DNA of 64,000 nt from Nonomuraea sediminis (GCF_018531495.1 NZ_JAHDTI010000002.1:1208057-1272056); one strand, 5' to 3'; counted from the first letter of the stretch, positions 29,467-38,625 are shown. Notes: generated by a model from the letters alone, not told the origin. A program made the numbers and translations.

Positions 29467-31043
29467 GTCCGTGGGGTCGCGCTCGCGCCGGCGCCCAGGC
29501 GGTCCAGCAGGTGATCGCCGACGCGCAGGGCGTTGGCCATGGCAGTCAGCGCCGGATTCACCGCGCCGATGCTCGGGAAGAAGCTGGTGTCTACGACGTA
29601 GAGGTTGTCCAGCTCGTGCGCACGGCAGTGGACGTCCAGGACCGACGTGGCCGGGTCCGTGCCGAAGCGGCAGGTGCCCGCCTGGTGCGCGACCCCGGCG
29701 ACCGGGATGTCGCTCCTCATGTAGGCGAAGCGGTGGGTCAGGTGGCCTGGGTGCATGCCCAGGCCACCCAGCATCGACTTGAGCTGGTGGTAGAGCCGCT
29801 GGGCGGCGGTCGGGTTGCTCGGCGTGTAGCTGAGGGTGATGGCGCCGTCGGCAGCCAGCGTGACGCGGTTGTCCAGGCGCGGCAGGTCCTCGGTCGACAG
29901 CCAGAAATCGACGGCGTGCCGGGCGACGTCGTCGAGCGCCCATCCTGGGGCGAGCTTCGTCACCAGCGGCTTCTCGCCGCGGTACATGTCCGGCTGCGAC
30001 TTGCCGATCATCTGGATGTTGCCCATCGGATAGTCGAAGTCCGGGCCGCTGAAGTAGAAGTCGTTGAGGCCGAGCGTCTTCTGAAAGACGGTCGGGTTCG
30101 GCTCCCGCGACAGCGCGAGCACCGCCTGGCTGTCGTGGAACATGTAGTTCCGGCCCACCTGGCCGGAGCCGTTGGCCAGGCCGTCGGGATGCCTGTCGTT
30201 GGCGGAGAGCAGCAGCAGCTTGGCGGTGTTGGCCGCGCCGCAGGAGACGACCACGATGTCGGCGGAGTACCGCTCCTCGTGGCCCTCGTGGTCGACCACC
30301 ACCTGGGTCACGGCGGTGCCCGCCGGGTTCGTCTCCAGGCGTACGACGTGGGCGTTGGTCAGCAGGTCGACGTTGGGGTGCGTGAGCGCCGGCCGTACGC
30401 CGAACACCTCAGCGTCGGACTTGGCGTGCAGCGGGCAGGGGAAGCCGTCGCAGTTCGCGCACCGGACGCAGACGCTGTAGGGCATGTTCGACTCGTCGAG
30501 CCGGATGCCGCAGGGCGCGTGGAACGGATGCCATCCGGCGGCAGCCAGATCGTCGTGCAGCTGCTGCATGCGAGGTTCGTGCGACACGGGAGGGAACGGG
30601 TAGGGCGCGCTCGCCGGCGGCTCCGTCGGGTCCTCGCCGCGCACACCGTGCACCTGGTAAATCTGCTCGGCCAGCGTGTAGTACGGCTCCATATCCTCGT
30701 AGGAGATGGGCCAGGCGGGTGAGACGCCGTCGTGGTGGCGCAGCTCGCCGAAGTCCTCGCGGCGCAGCCGGTACAGCGCCGCGCCGTACAGCTTGGTGGC
30801 GCCGCCGACGAAGTAGTGGATCTGCGGCTGGAAGGCCTTACCGTGCTTGTCGTACCAGGTGTCGGGCGAAATGTACCGGTTGTCGATGAAGACGTCGGCC
30901 GCCAGCCAGTTGGCCGGCTCGCGGGGCAGCCAGCCCCCGCGTTCCAGCATGAGGATGCGTTTGCCTGAGGGGGCCAGATGCTGGGCGAGCGTGCCGCCGC
31001 CCGCGCCGGTCCCGATGATGATGACGTCGTACGAATCAAGCAT
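29451..31043 (-). CDS. GMC-family oxidoreductase
   Basis: 530 residues from the ATG at 31043 (GGGAGAG upstream). The FAD Rossmann motif is IIIGTGAGGGTLAQHL at about 7-22, followed by LMLERGGW. A Cys-rich insertion (CVRCANCDGFPCPLHAKSD) resembles the iron-sulfur-like segment of some GMC dehydrogenases. The C-terminus contains HQAGTCRFG and the GMC signature around VVDTSFFPSIGAVNPALT. It oxidises an alcohol or sugar with FAD. The start overlaps the stop of a glucose-6-phosphate-dehydrogenase relic (TGATG). Confidence 0.9.
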   Translation of the reverse strand: MLDSYDVIIIGTGAGGGTLAQHLAPSGKRILMLERGGWLPREPANWLAADVFIDNRYISPDTWYDKHGKAFQPQIHYFVGGATKLYGAALYRLRREDFGELRHHDGVSPAWPISYEDMEPYYTLAEQIYQVHGVRGEDPTEPPASAPYPFPPVSHEPRMQQLHDDLAAAGWHPFHAPCGIRLDESNMPYSVCVRCANCDGFPCPLHAKSDAEVFGVRPALTHPNVDLLTNAHVVRLETNPAGTAVTQVVVDHEGHEERYSADIVVVSCGAANTAKLLLLSANDRHPDGLANGSGQVGRNYMFHDSQAVLALSREPNPTVFQKTLGLNDFYFSGPDFDYPMGNIQMIGKSQPDMYRGEKPLVTKLAPGWALDDVARHAVDFWLSTEDLPRLDNRVTLAADGAITLSYTPSNPTAAQRLYHQLKSMLGGLGMHPGHLTHRFAYMRSDIPVAGVAHQAGTCRFGTDPATSVLDVHCRAHELDNLYVVDTSFFPSIGAVNPALTAMANALRVGDHLLDRLGAGASATPRTWPRD

Positions 31044-31296
31044 CACAGCTCTCCCAAACGCTCGGCGCGGATGATGCGGCCCGTCCAGGGGTGTTGCCGG
31101 CCGTACCTGGCGACGAGGTGGTCGGTGGCCGCGGGTCCCCACGTTCCCGGCGCGTGCAGCAACACCTCGTACGGCGAGGGCCCTCGCCGCCCTGCTCCGG
31201 GCGGAACCTCATCACCTTCGCCAGGTCACCTGTGATCCCGAGAGCGGCATCCGCGGGCCGTTGCGAGGTTTTCGGTCGGTCTCTCATACGAGCCAT
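31043..31296 (-). pseudogene. remnant of a glucose-6-phosphate dehydrogenase gene
   Basis: The 5' part reads ADAALGITGDLAKVMRFR, close to the G6PD N-terminus (FGITGDLAKVMTFR type, with the GxTGDLA NADP loop). After about 30 codons the frame changes and the 3' part reads PYEVLLHAPGTWGPAATDHL and continues to a stop at 31043; PGTWGP is the conserved G6PD C-terminus. The middle of some 400 codons is gone. The original gene probably headed the operon with the GMC oxidoreductase, since its stop still overlaps the GMC start. Confidence 0.72.
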
Positions 31297-31589
31297 CCCT
31301 TGAAGCGCATAAGTGCGAAACGGTGAGGCGTCGGAGAAGCGCGGCGACAGGCGATGTTGACCTTCGTTGATTTCGAGCGTAATCCCGGAGCATCACCGCG
31401 TCGGCCAGGTAATGGTCAAGGATGCGTACGGCTCGCTGACACGCCGATGGCAGGGATACGAGGTCAAGATCGCGATGCTGTGTGAGGACAGCGCCGAGTA
31501 AACCTACCCTGCACGGCATGGGCACCGGCTTCGTCAAGACCCCCGAGGACCCCTCGCCTTGCCTCTGTGACATTAGATCGGCATGCGAC
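31297..31589. other. non-coding, decayed stretch
   Basis: No intact gene is visible. On the plus strand an open segment without a start codon ends at 31501 (about 44 codons, containing VKDAYGSLTRRWQGYEV and ending MLCEDSAE) and looks protein-like, but I cannot identify it. The rest holds nothing that I can support. Confidence 0.4.
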
Positions 31590-31873
31590 AGCCGTAGAAC
31601 TCGTGGTCCTCGTTGTTGTCGCCCTGCCCCTCACCTTCGTGAAGGATTCGACGGCCTTCCCTCGGTACCGGACCCGAAAGAGTAGAAGATGACCCACCGC
31701 GTCTGAGGCAAGGGTCGCACCTCGCATCGGCACACACCGCCTCACTTGGCAACGCCCGACCAGCCCTGGATGCAGTAGTGCTGGGTGATCTGCTCTTGTT
31801 TGGGCATCGCCTTCAGCTCGCCGTAAGACGACAGGGTTCTCCACGAGGCCGTCGATGCGCAGCGTTTAGCCGT
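31590..31873 (-). pseudogene. remnant of a molybdopterin-dependent (sulfite-oxidase-like) oxidoreductase
   Basis: The minus strand reads LRIDGLVENP, then after a one-base shift YGELKAMPKQEQITQHYCIQ followed by GWSGVAK and an in-frame stop at 31744-31742 where the family has Trp. Past it, in shifted phase, GGV and a CCGATG (VPM-like) context and then RWVIFYSFGSGTEG are still recognisable. Cys in HYCIQGWSG is the molybdenum-ligand Cys of this family. Frameshifts and the stop show that it is dead; both ends are missing. Confidence 0.7.
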
Positions 31874-31880
31874 GAAGTCA

Positions 31881-32921
31881 TTATCGCAACGAGGGTTGCT
31901 CACTGCGGGTGCGCAGGAATCCGGTCATTGCGTCGATGCCGAGACTGATGGCGCTCTCGTCCACCACGAAATCGGGAGCGTGCGGCACCCCCTGCTCGCC
32001 CACTCCGAAGAAGAACAACGCCCCTGGCGCCTGCTCCAGGAACAGTGCGAAATCCTCCCCGTTGAAGGGATAGGCCGCGTGGAAGAGCGTGGCGTTCAGG
32101 TGTCGTGCGCCGGCCAGTGCGTGTTCCGGTGAGTTGATCGTGGCCGGGAGGTGTTCGATGAACCGCACGCGTGGCCCGGCCTGCGCGTGGAGCAGCGACC
32201 GGATCTCCTCGTAGCGGCTGTCGGGCCAGGCCCGTACCCAGCCCTGTACCGCGTCCTCCTCGCGGAGCACCTGGGCGTAGACGAAGCTCGTCAGCGGGCC
32301 GCCGGGGGTTTGTATGTCCTCCGACAGTCGGGCGAGTTCGTCGCTGTTGGTCGGCGGGGTCACCGTCGACAGGCCGGCGATCAGGCTCTCGAACCGCCGC
32401 GCCTCCTCGGGCGACAGGCCCTCGATCCGGAAGATGTCCTGGCCCGGATGCCCGAACTCCGGCGCGACAGCGAACGTCCCGGTGGGCAACGGGGCGCTGT
32501 GCAGCGCGTAGACCTCCCGCGGCGGGACCGGATCCAGGGCTCCGTCGTCGATCATGGCGCGGGCACCCTCGCAGGTCTCCTCGGCGGGCTGGAACAAGAA
32601 GACCGTACGGCCTGAGGTCTGCTTGCGCGCGAGGGTCCGCGCGACGCCCACGCCGATCGCGGAGTGCACGTCGTGCCCGCACAGGTGGGCCGCCCCACCC
32701 GCTACGGCGACCGCGTCCATGTCGGCCCGGTAGCCGATCGCGGGCCCTTCCCCGGCGTCCAGGATCGCCACCACGCCGTGCCCGCCCACGCCCGTCCGGA
32801 CATCCAGGCCCGCCTCGCGCAGGGCATCCGCGATCAGGGCCGCCGTACGTCGCTCCGCTCCGGCAAGCTCGGGATGCCGATGGATCTCGCGCCGTAATTC
32901 GATCAGTTCGTCATGCTTCAT
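31881..32921 (-). CDS. M20-family amidohydrolase
   Basis: 346 residues. HRHPEL at 14-19, ADMDA at 66-70, CGHDVH at 81-86 and PAEE at 112-115 are the metal and catalytic motifs of M20D amidohydrolases (IAA-amino-acid and N-acyl-amino-acid hydrolases). It is shorter than the usual 380-400 residues and the dimerisation lid is unlike the standard one, so it may act as a divergent aminoacylase. The gene is divergent from a LysR gene that may control it. Confidence 0.88.
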   Translation of the reverse strand: MKHDELIELRREIHRHPELAGAERRTAALIADALREAGLDVRTGVGGHGVVAILDAGEGPAIGYRADMDAVAVAGGAAHLCGHDVHSAIGVGVARTLARKQTSGRTVFLFQPAEETCEGARAMIDDGALDPVPPREVYALHSAPLPTGTFAVAPEFGHPGQDIFRIEGLSPEEARRFESLIAGLSTVTPPTNSDELARLSEDIQTPGGPLTSFVYAQVLREEDAVQGWVRAWPDSRYEEIRSLLHAQAGPRVRFIEHLPATINSPEHALAGARHLNATLFHAAYPFNGEDFALFLEQAPGALFFFGVGEQGVPHAPDFVVDESAISLGIDAMTGFLRTRSEQPSLR

Positions 32922-33155
32922 GGCGGAATGCTGTCACGGGAACCCGCCGGCCGCACCGCCCGATGGTCATCAAGACGAGCGACTTCGCCACCGACAGCTC
33001 GGTTTCCTGGCTGGCTGGTTGCCGCCACACGAACGCCGAGCCGATCACTTCGGATCCCTTGCCGCCATCCCGCAACAGAGGTCCGGTTACTCGCCTTCTT
33101 TCCCGCTTGTCCTTATATGCCACACTTCCACCCGTACATGGCACAGATAGGCGAA

Positions 33156-34052
33156 ATGGGGCTTGTGGAACTACGGGACATCGAGATCTTCCTGACGGTG
33201 GCCGAGGAGCTGCACTTCGGCCGCGCCGCCGAACGGCTGCACGTCTCTGTGGCCCGGGTCAGTCAGGCGATCAAGAAGCAGGAACGAGCCATCGGTGCCG
33301 AGCTTTTCGCGAGGAACAGCCACAGCGTACGGCTCACGCAGCTGGGTGTGCAGTTGCGGGACGATCTGCGCCAGCTGCACCAGGGCCTGACGCAGACCTT
33401 GGAGCGGGCACGGCTGGCCGCACGCGGCAAGACCGGCACGCTCCGGGTGAGCCTGTTCCCGGCCAACATCCAGGAGCTGCGCCGCTACTGGGAGACCTTC
33501 CGCGCCCGGCACCCGCAGTGGGAGCTGCGCCTGCGGGTGTCGGCCTACCAGGATCCGTTCGCCCAGCTCCGCAACGGGGAGGTCGACATCCTGGTCACCT
33601 GGCTGCCCATCGAGGAGCCCGACCTCACGGTGGGTCCGCTGCTCTTCGCCGAGCCCAGAGTGCTGGCCGTGGCCGGCGACCACGCGCTCACCCGATGGTC
33701 CTCGGTCTCCCTGGAGGCGGTCAGCGACTTCCAGCACATCGCCGTCGAGCCCGCGCCCGACTACTGGTTCGACCACTACGTCCCAGTGCTCACCCCCAAG
33801 GGCCGCTCGATCGATCGCATCGCCAACGTGAACAACATCGAGGAAATCTTCATGCACACGGTCCTGGGGGAGACCGTCACCCTCTTTCCGATCCACGTGA
33901 CCCGGTACTTCCCGCGCCCCGACATCGCCTATCTGCCCGTCAAGGACATGGATGCGCTGCCGTACGGGCTGGTGTGGCTCAGCGCCGCGGAGAACGACAT
34001 GATCCGCGCCTTCGCCCGCGTCGCCCGCGACCTGGGGCCGCTGCCCGACTGA
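33156..34052 (+). CDS. LysR-family regulator
   Basis: 298 residues from the ATG at 33156; the GTG at 33165 gives the more typical VELRDIEIFL start and is equally possible, and earlier ATGs have no ribosome site. The winged helix-turn-helix (LHFGRAAERLHVSVARVSQA) is followed by a LysR effector domain. It is divergent from the amidohydrolase gene, the classic layout for a LysR regulator and its target. Confidence 0.9.
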   Translation: MGLVELRDIEIFLTVAEELHFGRAAERLHVSVARVSQAIKKQERAIGAELFARNSHSVRLTQLGVQLRDDLRQLHQGLTQTLERARLAARGKTGTLRVSLFPANIQELRRYWETFRARHPQWELRLRVSAYQDPFAQLRNGEVDILVTWLPIEEPDLTVGPLLFAEPRVLAVAGDHALTRWSSVSLEAVSDFQHIAVEPAPDYWFDHYVPVLTPKGRSIDRIANVNNIEEIFMHTVLGETVTLFPIHVTRYFPRPDIAYLPVKDMDALPYGLVWLSAAENDMIRAFARVARDLGPLPD

Positions 34053-34057
34053 GACCG

Positions 34058-34230
34058 TCATGCCGATGCGCGGCGCGTCGGTCTTCCCTGAGCGGCTGAT
34101 CGGGCCCGATCCACGCTGATGCGAAGCTTTTCGTAGACCGGCCGGAGGTCCTGGCGACCTTGTTCATCGGCCAAGGTCAGGAAGATCTCGATGTCGCGGA
34201 TCTCCTGTGTGAAGCCTGCGGTTAACGCAG
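34058..34230 (-). pseudogene. relic of a second LysR-family gene
   Basis: The minus strand reads EIRDIEIFLTLADE and, after scrambled sequence, LRISVDRARSAAQG before a stop at 34058. The first stretch matches the LysR N-terminus seen in the gene at 33156 (ELRDIEIFLTVAEE); the helix-turn-helix is deleted and no effector domain remains. It lies tail to tail with the intact LysR gene. Confidence 0.55.
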
Positions 34231-34311
34231 CGTTGCAAGATCCGGCATTGCCCCGGCCAGGCCGTATCGGCACCCTTGATCCCGGACGAATCACTACATA
34301 GGAGGGAAACC

Positions 34312-34344
34312 ATGGCAAACAATTGCATACGAGCAGAAGTGTGA
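34312..34344 (+). CDS. 10-residue leader ORF coupled to a VOC gene
   Basis: ATG at 34312, with a strong AGGAGG seven bases upstream, encodes MANNCIRAEV and stops with TGA. The stop overlaps the GTG of the next gene as GTGA. The VOC gene itself has no good ribosome site, so its translation probably depends on this leader. No attenuator stem is obvious. Confidence 0.5.
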   Translation: MANNCIRAEV

Positions 34345-34715
34345 ACATAGTCTCCTCAACAGTCGTCTTCACCGTCGATGATCTGGCAGGCTCCCGCCAC
34401 TTCTTCACCACCTATCTGGGCTTCCGCGAGGTGCTCGACACCCCGGACTTCGCCTGGCTGAGCCGCGACGACACGGCCGCCGACATCCTGCTGCACCAGC
34501 GCGACCTCGAACTGCCGCGAGAGCGGGTGGCTCAGCCGGTGGTGGCGTTCGCGATCACCGACCTGGTCAAGGAACACGAGCGTCTGCACGACGAGGGCGC
34601 ACCGATCACCAGGCAGTTGTGCCGCAACCCGTGGGGTGAGTGGCTGATGCGTCTCACCGACCCCAACGGCATCGTCGTCGAGTTGACCGAATGGATCGCA
34701 CCCAGCGGCGCCTGA
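34341..34715 (+). CDS. VOC-superfamily protein
   Basis: 124 residues from the GTG at 34341, which overlaps the leader stop. STVVFTVDDLAGSRHFFTTY and the C-terminal RLTDPNGIVVELTEW are typical of small glyoxalase/bleomycin-resistance-like proteins. A following DHA2 efflux pump 79 bases downstream suggests a joint role in drug or toxin tolerance; this is inference. Confidence 0.85.
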   Translation: MNIVSSTVVFTVDDLAGSRHFFTTYLGFREVLDTPDFAWLSRDDTAADILLHQRDLELPRERVAQPVVAFAITDLVKEHERLHDEGAPITRQLCRNPWGEWLMRLTDPNGIVVELTEWIAPSGA

Positions 34716-34794
34716 TTCACCCCCCAACGGAAGGCGTGTGGAGCGCGCCATCCTTCAGTCGATCACTCTCTGTATGCGAATGGAAGCTAGAGGC

Positions 34795-36276
34795 ATGCAA
34801 CCGCACCCTCGTCGCTGGCTGATCCTGGTCGTGCTCTGTCTGAGCACGCTGGTGCTGGTCATCGACAACATGGCACTCACCGTCGCCGTGCCCTCCCTGG
34901 CCGCCGATCTGGGCGCCACCGCGCAGGACATCCAGTGGATTCTGGAGTCCTACATGCTGGTCTTCGCGGGCCTGCTGCTCACCGCCGGATCCCTGTCCGA
35001 CCGGTACGGCAGGCGCAGGCTCATGGTCATCGGCCTGATGCTGTTCGGCACCGCCTCCGCGGCCGCCACCCTCGCCACCGACCCCGGCCAGCTGATCGCC
35101 GCCCGCGTCGCGATGGGCGCCGGCGGCGCGCTGATCATGCCCAACACCCTGTCGATCCTGATGGTCGTCTTCCCCGACGAGGCCGAACGGCGCAAGGCCA
35201 TGGCCGCCGGGGCCGCCTTCGCCGTGCTCGGCCTGATCGGCGGCCCCGTCGCCGGCGGCGCCCTGATCGCCTCCCTCGGCTGGGAAGCGGTCTTCTGGAT
35301 CAACGTCCCGATCGCGCTCCTGGCCATCCTGGCCGCCCTGGCCTTCATGCCCGAATCCAAGGGCTCCGCGACCAAGCCCGACCCCGTCGGCGCTGTCCTG
35401 TCCATGATCGGCATGTCCGCCCTCGTGTGGACGCTCAACGAACTCGCGCACGGCATCGCCTGGGCCCCGCTGATCGTCGCCGTCGTCGCCCTGGCCGCCT
35501 TCATCGGCTGGGAGTTGCGCACCGAGCACCCGATGGTGCCGCTCAAGCTCTTCCGCGACCGCGACTTCGCGGGCGGCAGCCTGTCGCTCACGCTGGTCCA
35601 GATCGGCAGCGGCGGCATGCTGCTGGTGCTGACCCAGTACATGCAGTTCGTCCTCGGCTACACCCCCACCCAGGCCGGACTGGCCTTCATCCCGATGTTC
35701 ATCGCGTCGGTGGTCTTCAACGGCGTCGGCGCGGGTTTGGGCACCAAGCTCGGCAACCGCACCACCGCGGTCCTCGGCATGATCGTGATGGCCGCAGGCT
35801 TCGCCGTGCTCGGCTTCTCCTCCTCCGACAGCTTCCTGGTTCTGGCCATCGCCCAGGTCGTGCTGGGCGCCGGCAGCGGCCTGGCCGGGCCCACGGCGAT
35901 CGCCGCGCTGATGAGCGCCGTCCCGACCGAGCAGGCCGGTGTCGGTTCGGCTTTGAACGACACCATCCAGCAGGCCGGCGCCGCCCTCGGCGTGGCCATC
36001 CTGGGCAGCCTGGCCACCAGCAGCTACACCTTCGCCATGCCGGCCACCGCACCTGAGGAGGCCCGCCGCTCCGTAGCCGCCGCCGTGGCCGACCCGTCCC
36101 TGGCCGCAGCCGCACGCCAGGCCTACGACGCCGCCATGTCCACCGCCTTCATCGGCGCCGGCGCCGGGGTGCTCGGCGCCGCCGTACTGGCTCTGCTCCT
36201 GCTGCGCGGTCGCAAGATCGGCGCCCACGCGGCCTCCTCGATCCAGCAGCAGACCCCGGTCGGTGTCACTCACTGA
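34795..36276 (+). CDS. MFS drug-efflux transporter, DHA2 (EmrB/QacA) type
   Basis: 493 residues from the ATG at 34795; longer in-frame starts exist. About 14 membrane segments. VIDNMALTVAVPSLAADLGA and LTAGSLSDRYGRRRLMVIGL are the motif D1 and motif A regions of DHA2 exporters. Such pumps expel hydrophobic antibiotics or toxic metabolites using the proton gradient. It is likely co-transcribed with the VOC gene. Confidence 0.9.
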   Translation: MQPHPRRWLILVVLCLSTLVLVIDNMALTVAVPSLAADLGATAQDIQWILESYMLVFAGLLLTAGSLSDRYGRRRLMVIGLMLFGTASAAATLATDPGQLIAARVAMGAGGALIMPNTLSILMVVFPDEAERRKAMAAGAAFAVLGLIGGPVAGGALIASLGWEAVFWINVPIALLAILAALAFMPESKGSATKPDPVGAVLSMIGMSALVWTLNELAHGIAWAPLIVAVVALAAFIGWELRTEHPMVPLKLFRDRDFAGGSLSLTLVQIGSGGMLLVLTQYMQFVLGYTPTQAGLAFIPMFIASVVFNGVGAGLGTKLGNRTTAVLGMIVMAAGFAVLGFSSSDSFLVLAIAQVVLGAGSGLAGPTAIAALMSAVPTEQAGVGSALNDTIQQAGAALGVAILGSLATSSYTFAMPATAPEEARRSVAAAVADPSLAAAARQAYDAAMSTAFIGAGAGVLGAAVLALLLLRGRKIGAHAASSIQQQTPVGVTH

Positions 36277-36564
36277 GACCGCTCGCTGGAGCGGAACTGG
36301 CTCAGCTTCTCCAGCCGCTCATCCCTCCGCCGCTGAATCCTCACGGATGCCCTCGCGTTCACCGTCGACCATGCGGTGTCGTGTCAGCGGCCGTGTCAGT
36401 ACGGCAACGGCCCGGTATCAGCGCGGTCGGCGATGGTAGCTGCCATGAACGGTTCAGCGATTGCGGCCTCACCGGGGTATCCGGATTGCTCAGGTCGGGT
36501 CGCCCGCCAACCATCCGTCCATTCAATTTGAAATTTCGTAACAGATATAGAGGAGCTCACCATC

Positions 36565-36969
36565 ATGTCGATCACCCTTACCGACCAGGACAAGCTCACG
36601 CTGCAGACCGCCGCGTGGGGCGCCGTCTCGCTGATGTCCGCCGCTGGTGCCGCCGGCTCGGCCCACAAGGTCGCCACCGAGGGCTCCATCGCGCTGACCT
36701 CCGCGACCGGTCTGGTCGGGCACGTGCTCGCCAAGGCGCCCAAGGGCGTGAAGTGGGGCAAGACCGTAGCCGACCTTGCCGACCAGGTGCTGCCGGCCCT
36801 GACCGTGGCCATGAGCCTGCTCAAGCAGCAGGCTCCGGCTGAGGCCGACAACTTCCGCAACACCATCATCGTCGCCCTCGACGCGGCCGCCCGCACCCAC
36901 CTGGGCGAGCCCAGCCCCACCCTGGCCGACATGGCCCGCAAGATCACTGAGGCTGTGGACGCCGCCTGA
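36565..36969 (+). CDS. hypothetical alpha-helical protein
   Basis: 134 residues. GAGGAG lies upstream of the ATG. The sequence is helical and Ala-rich (LMSAAGAAGSAHKVATEGS), with two weakly hydrophobic stretches. I do not recognise the family. It stands alone with about 290 bases of empty sequence upstream, in which I see no gene or clear regulatory site. Confidence 0.65.
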   Translation: MSITLTDQDKLTLQTAAWGAVSLMSAAGAAGSAHKVATEGSIALTSATGLVGHVLAKAPKGVKWGKTVADLADQVLPALTVAMSLLKQQAPAEADNFRNTIIVALDAAARTHLGEPSPTLADMARKITEAVDAA

Positions 36970-37175
36970 TCCAGCCGTAGCTGGTCATCGGAGTCCTGTC
37001 CGGGCCCGGTGACACGGCGGCGTGCCGGGTCAGGGGCGGGCGGCTCGCTCACCAAGCGCGCCCGGACTTCCTGGTGGGCTCGCAGTCGCCGGCCTGCCAC
37101 CCGACCCCCATCCCCATCGACCCCGAATTGCTCGGCGAGCTGTTCGCCTGAGCGCGACACCAGAGACGAGGAACA

Positions 37176-38405
37176 ATGAGAACCCAATCCCCGCCGGCGA
37201 TCACGGCGACCAAGGTCTTGCGACGAGTGGGGGTCGCGGCGCTGGCGGCCGCGCTGCTGGCCGGGGTGGCCACACCCGGGGTGGCCACCGCGGACAGCAC
37301 GCCGGTGTCGAAGGCCGCTGCCGGGCAGGATCGCCCGGAGTTGCAGAAGGCCATGCAGGCGTTCGTCGATGCCGGTTTCACCGGGGTGCAGGTGCGTGTG
37401 CACGATGAGCAGGGCGAGTGGGTCGCTAGCGCCGGGGTGCGCCAGCTGGGCCAGGCCGCCAAGCCGCCGACGAACGGGCGGTTCTGGACGGGCAGCGTCA
37501 TCAAGACCTTCACCGCGACCCTGGTGCTGCAGCTGGTGGCCGAGGGCAAGATCGAGCTGGACAGCCCGGTGGACGACTACCTGCCCGAGCTCGGTGTGGA
37601 CAAGCGGATCACCGTGCGCATGCTGCTGCAGCACACCAGCGGGTTGTTCAACTACACCGGCGACACCATCGACGGCAAGTATGTGCCGGGCATCCCCGCC
37701 CAGGGTGACGAATGGCTGGCCAACCGCTTCAAGAGCTACCAGCCGGAGGAACTGGTACGGCTGGCGCTGTCCAAGCCGGCGGTCTTCGCGCCGGGGACCG
37801 CCCAGGAGTACTCCAACACCAACTACACGCTGGCCCTGCTGTTGATCGAGAAGGTCAGCGGCAACTCCTACGCCGAGGAGCTGCAGCGGCGGATCGTGCG
37901 GCCGCTCGGGCTGCGGAGCACCCTGGTGCCGGGCGACCGGTCGACCCTCCCCGGGCCGCACGCCCACGGCTACTACCGCTACCAGGAAGACGGCCGGGAC
38001 AAGGTGGTCGACGTCTCCCGCCAGAACCTGTCCCTGCTGGCCGGCGCCGGTGACCTGATCTCGACCACCAAGGATCTCCAGACGTTCATCTCCGCGCTGA
38101 TGGGCGGCAAGCTCCTGCCGGCCCCGCTGCTGGCCGAAATGCGCAAGCCGTACGGCAAGTACAACTACGGCTTCGGCCTGTTCGTGCAGGACCTGGGCCC
38201 CAAGTGCGGCACCGTCTACCAGCACAACGGCAGCCCTCCGCACGGGTACGGCACGCTCATGTACAGCACGCCCGACGGCAAGAAGACCCTGACCGCCTCG
38301 ATCACCCTTGTGGACGACGCCGCAAGGTCCCTGGCAGTCAAGGAGTTCCAGAAGGCGGTGGGCGGCCTCGTCAACACGGTGTTCTGCGACGGGCAAGCCG
38401 GGTGA
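37176..38405 (+). CDS. secreted serine hydrolase, beta-lactamase/DD-peptidase family
   Basis: 409 residues. The N-terminus is a Sec-type signal (basic start, hydrophobic 18-37, ATA-D near 39). The catalytic SxxK is SVIK at 107-110 and YSN is at 212-214; a later HNGSPPHGYG fits the third motif position. This is the class C/D-Ala-D-Ala-carboxypeptidase B group, which hydrolyses peptides, esters or beta-lactams outside the cell. The 206 bases upstream hold no supported feature. It ends 67 bases before a perfect hairpin. Confidence 0.9.
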   Translation: MRTQSPPAITATKVLRRVGVAALAAALLAGVATPGVATADSTPVSKAAAGQDRPELQKAMQAFVDAGFTGVQVRVHDEQGEWVASAGVRQLGQAAKPPTNGRFWTGSVIKTFTATLVLQLVAEGKIELDSPVDDYLPELGVDKRITVRMLLQHTSGLFNYTGDTIDGKYVPGIPAQGDEWLANRFKSYQPEELVRLALSKPAVFAPGTAQEYSNTNYTLALLLIEKVSGNSYAEELQRRIVRPLGLRSTLVPGDRSTLPGPHAHGYYRYQEDGRDKVVDVSRQNLSLLAGAGDLISTTKDLQTFISALMGGKLLPAPLLAEMRKPYGKYNYGFGLFVQDLGPKCGTVYQHNGSPPHGYGTLMYSTPDGKKTLTASITLVDDAARSLAVKEFQKAVGGLVNTVFCDGQAG

Positions 38406-38472
38406 GCTGAGGAGGCCAAGTCGGCCCGCACGCCTAAGGGGTGACTCCCTACGGTCAGGTAGATCGCAAAAT

Positions 38473-38510
38473 GGGCCACGCCGAGCACGCTCACGTGCTC
38501 GGCGTGGCCC
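38473..38510. terminator. perfect 17-bp hairpin, likely bidirectional terminator
   Basis: GGGCCACGCCGAGCACG pairs perfectly with its complement across a CTCA loop. It follows the serine-hydrolase gene. A strong GC stem without a T-run is typical for actinomycete terminators. Confidence 0.7.
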
Positions 38511-38625
38511 GATCCACGCACGCGGACGCCGGTCCGAGCAGGTTGAGGAACGTCCCGATAGGCAACGGCGTAAGCCGCAGGACGGCGAGCGATCCGATCA
38601 GCTCACGGGCTGATCACGCAGTTGG

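Noticed and set aside
37022..37175. Open frames between the 134-residue protein and the serine hydrolase
   Set aside because: No start with a ribosome site and no recognisable peptide; treated as non-coding.
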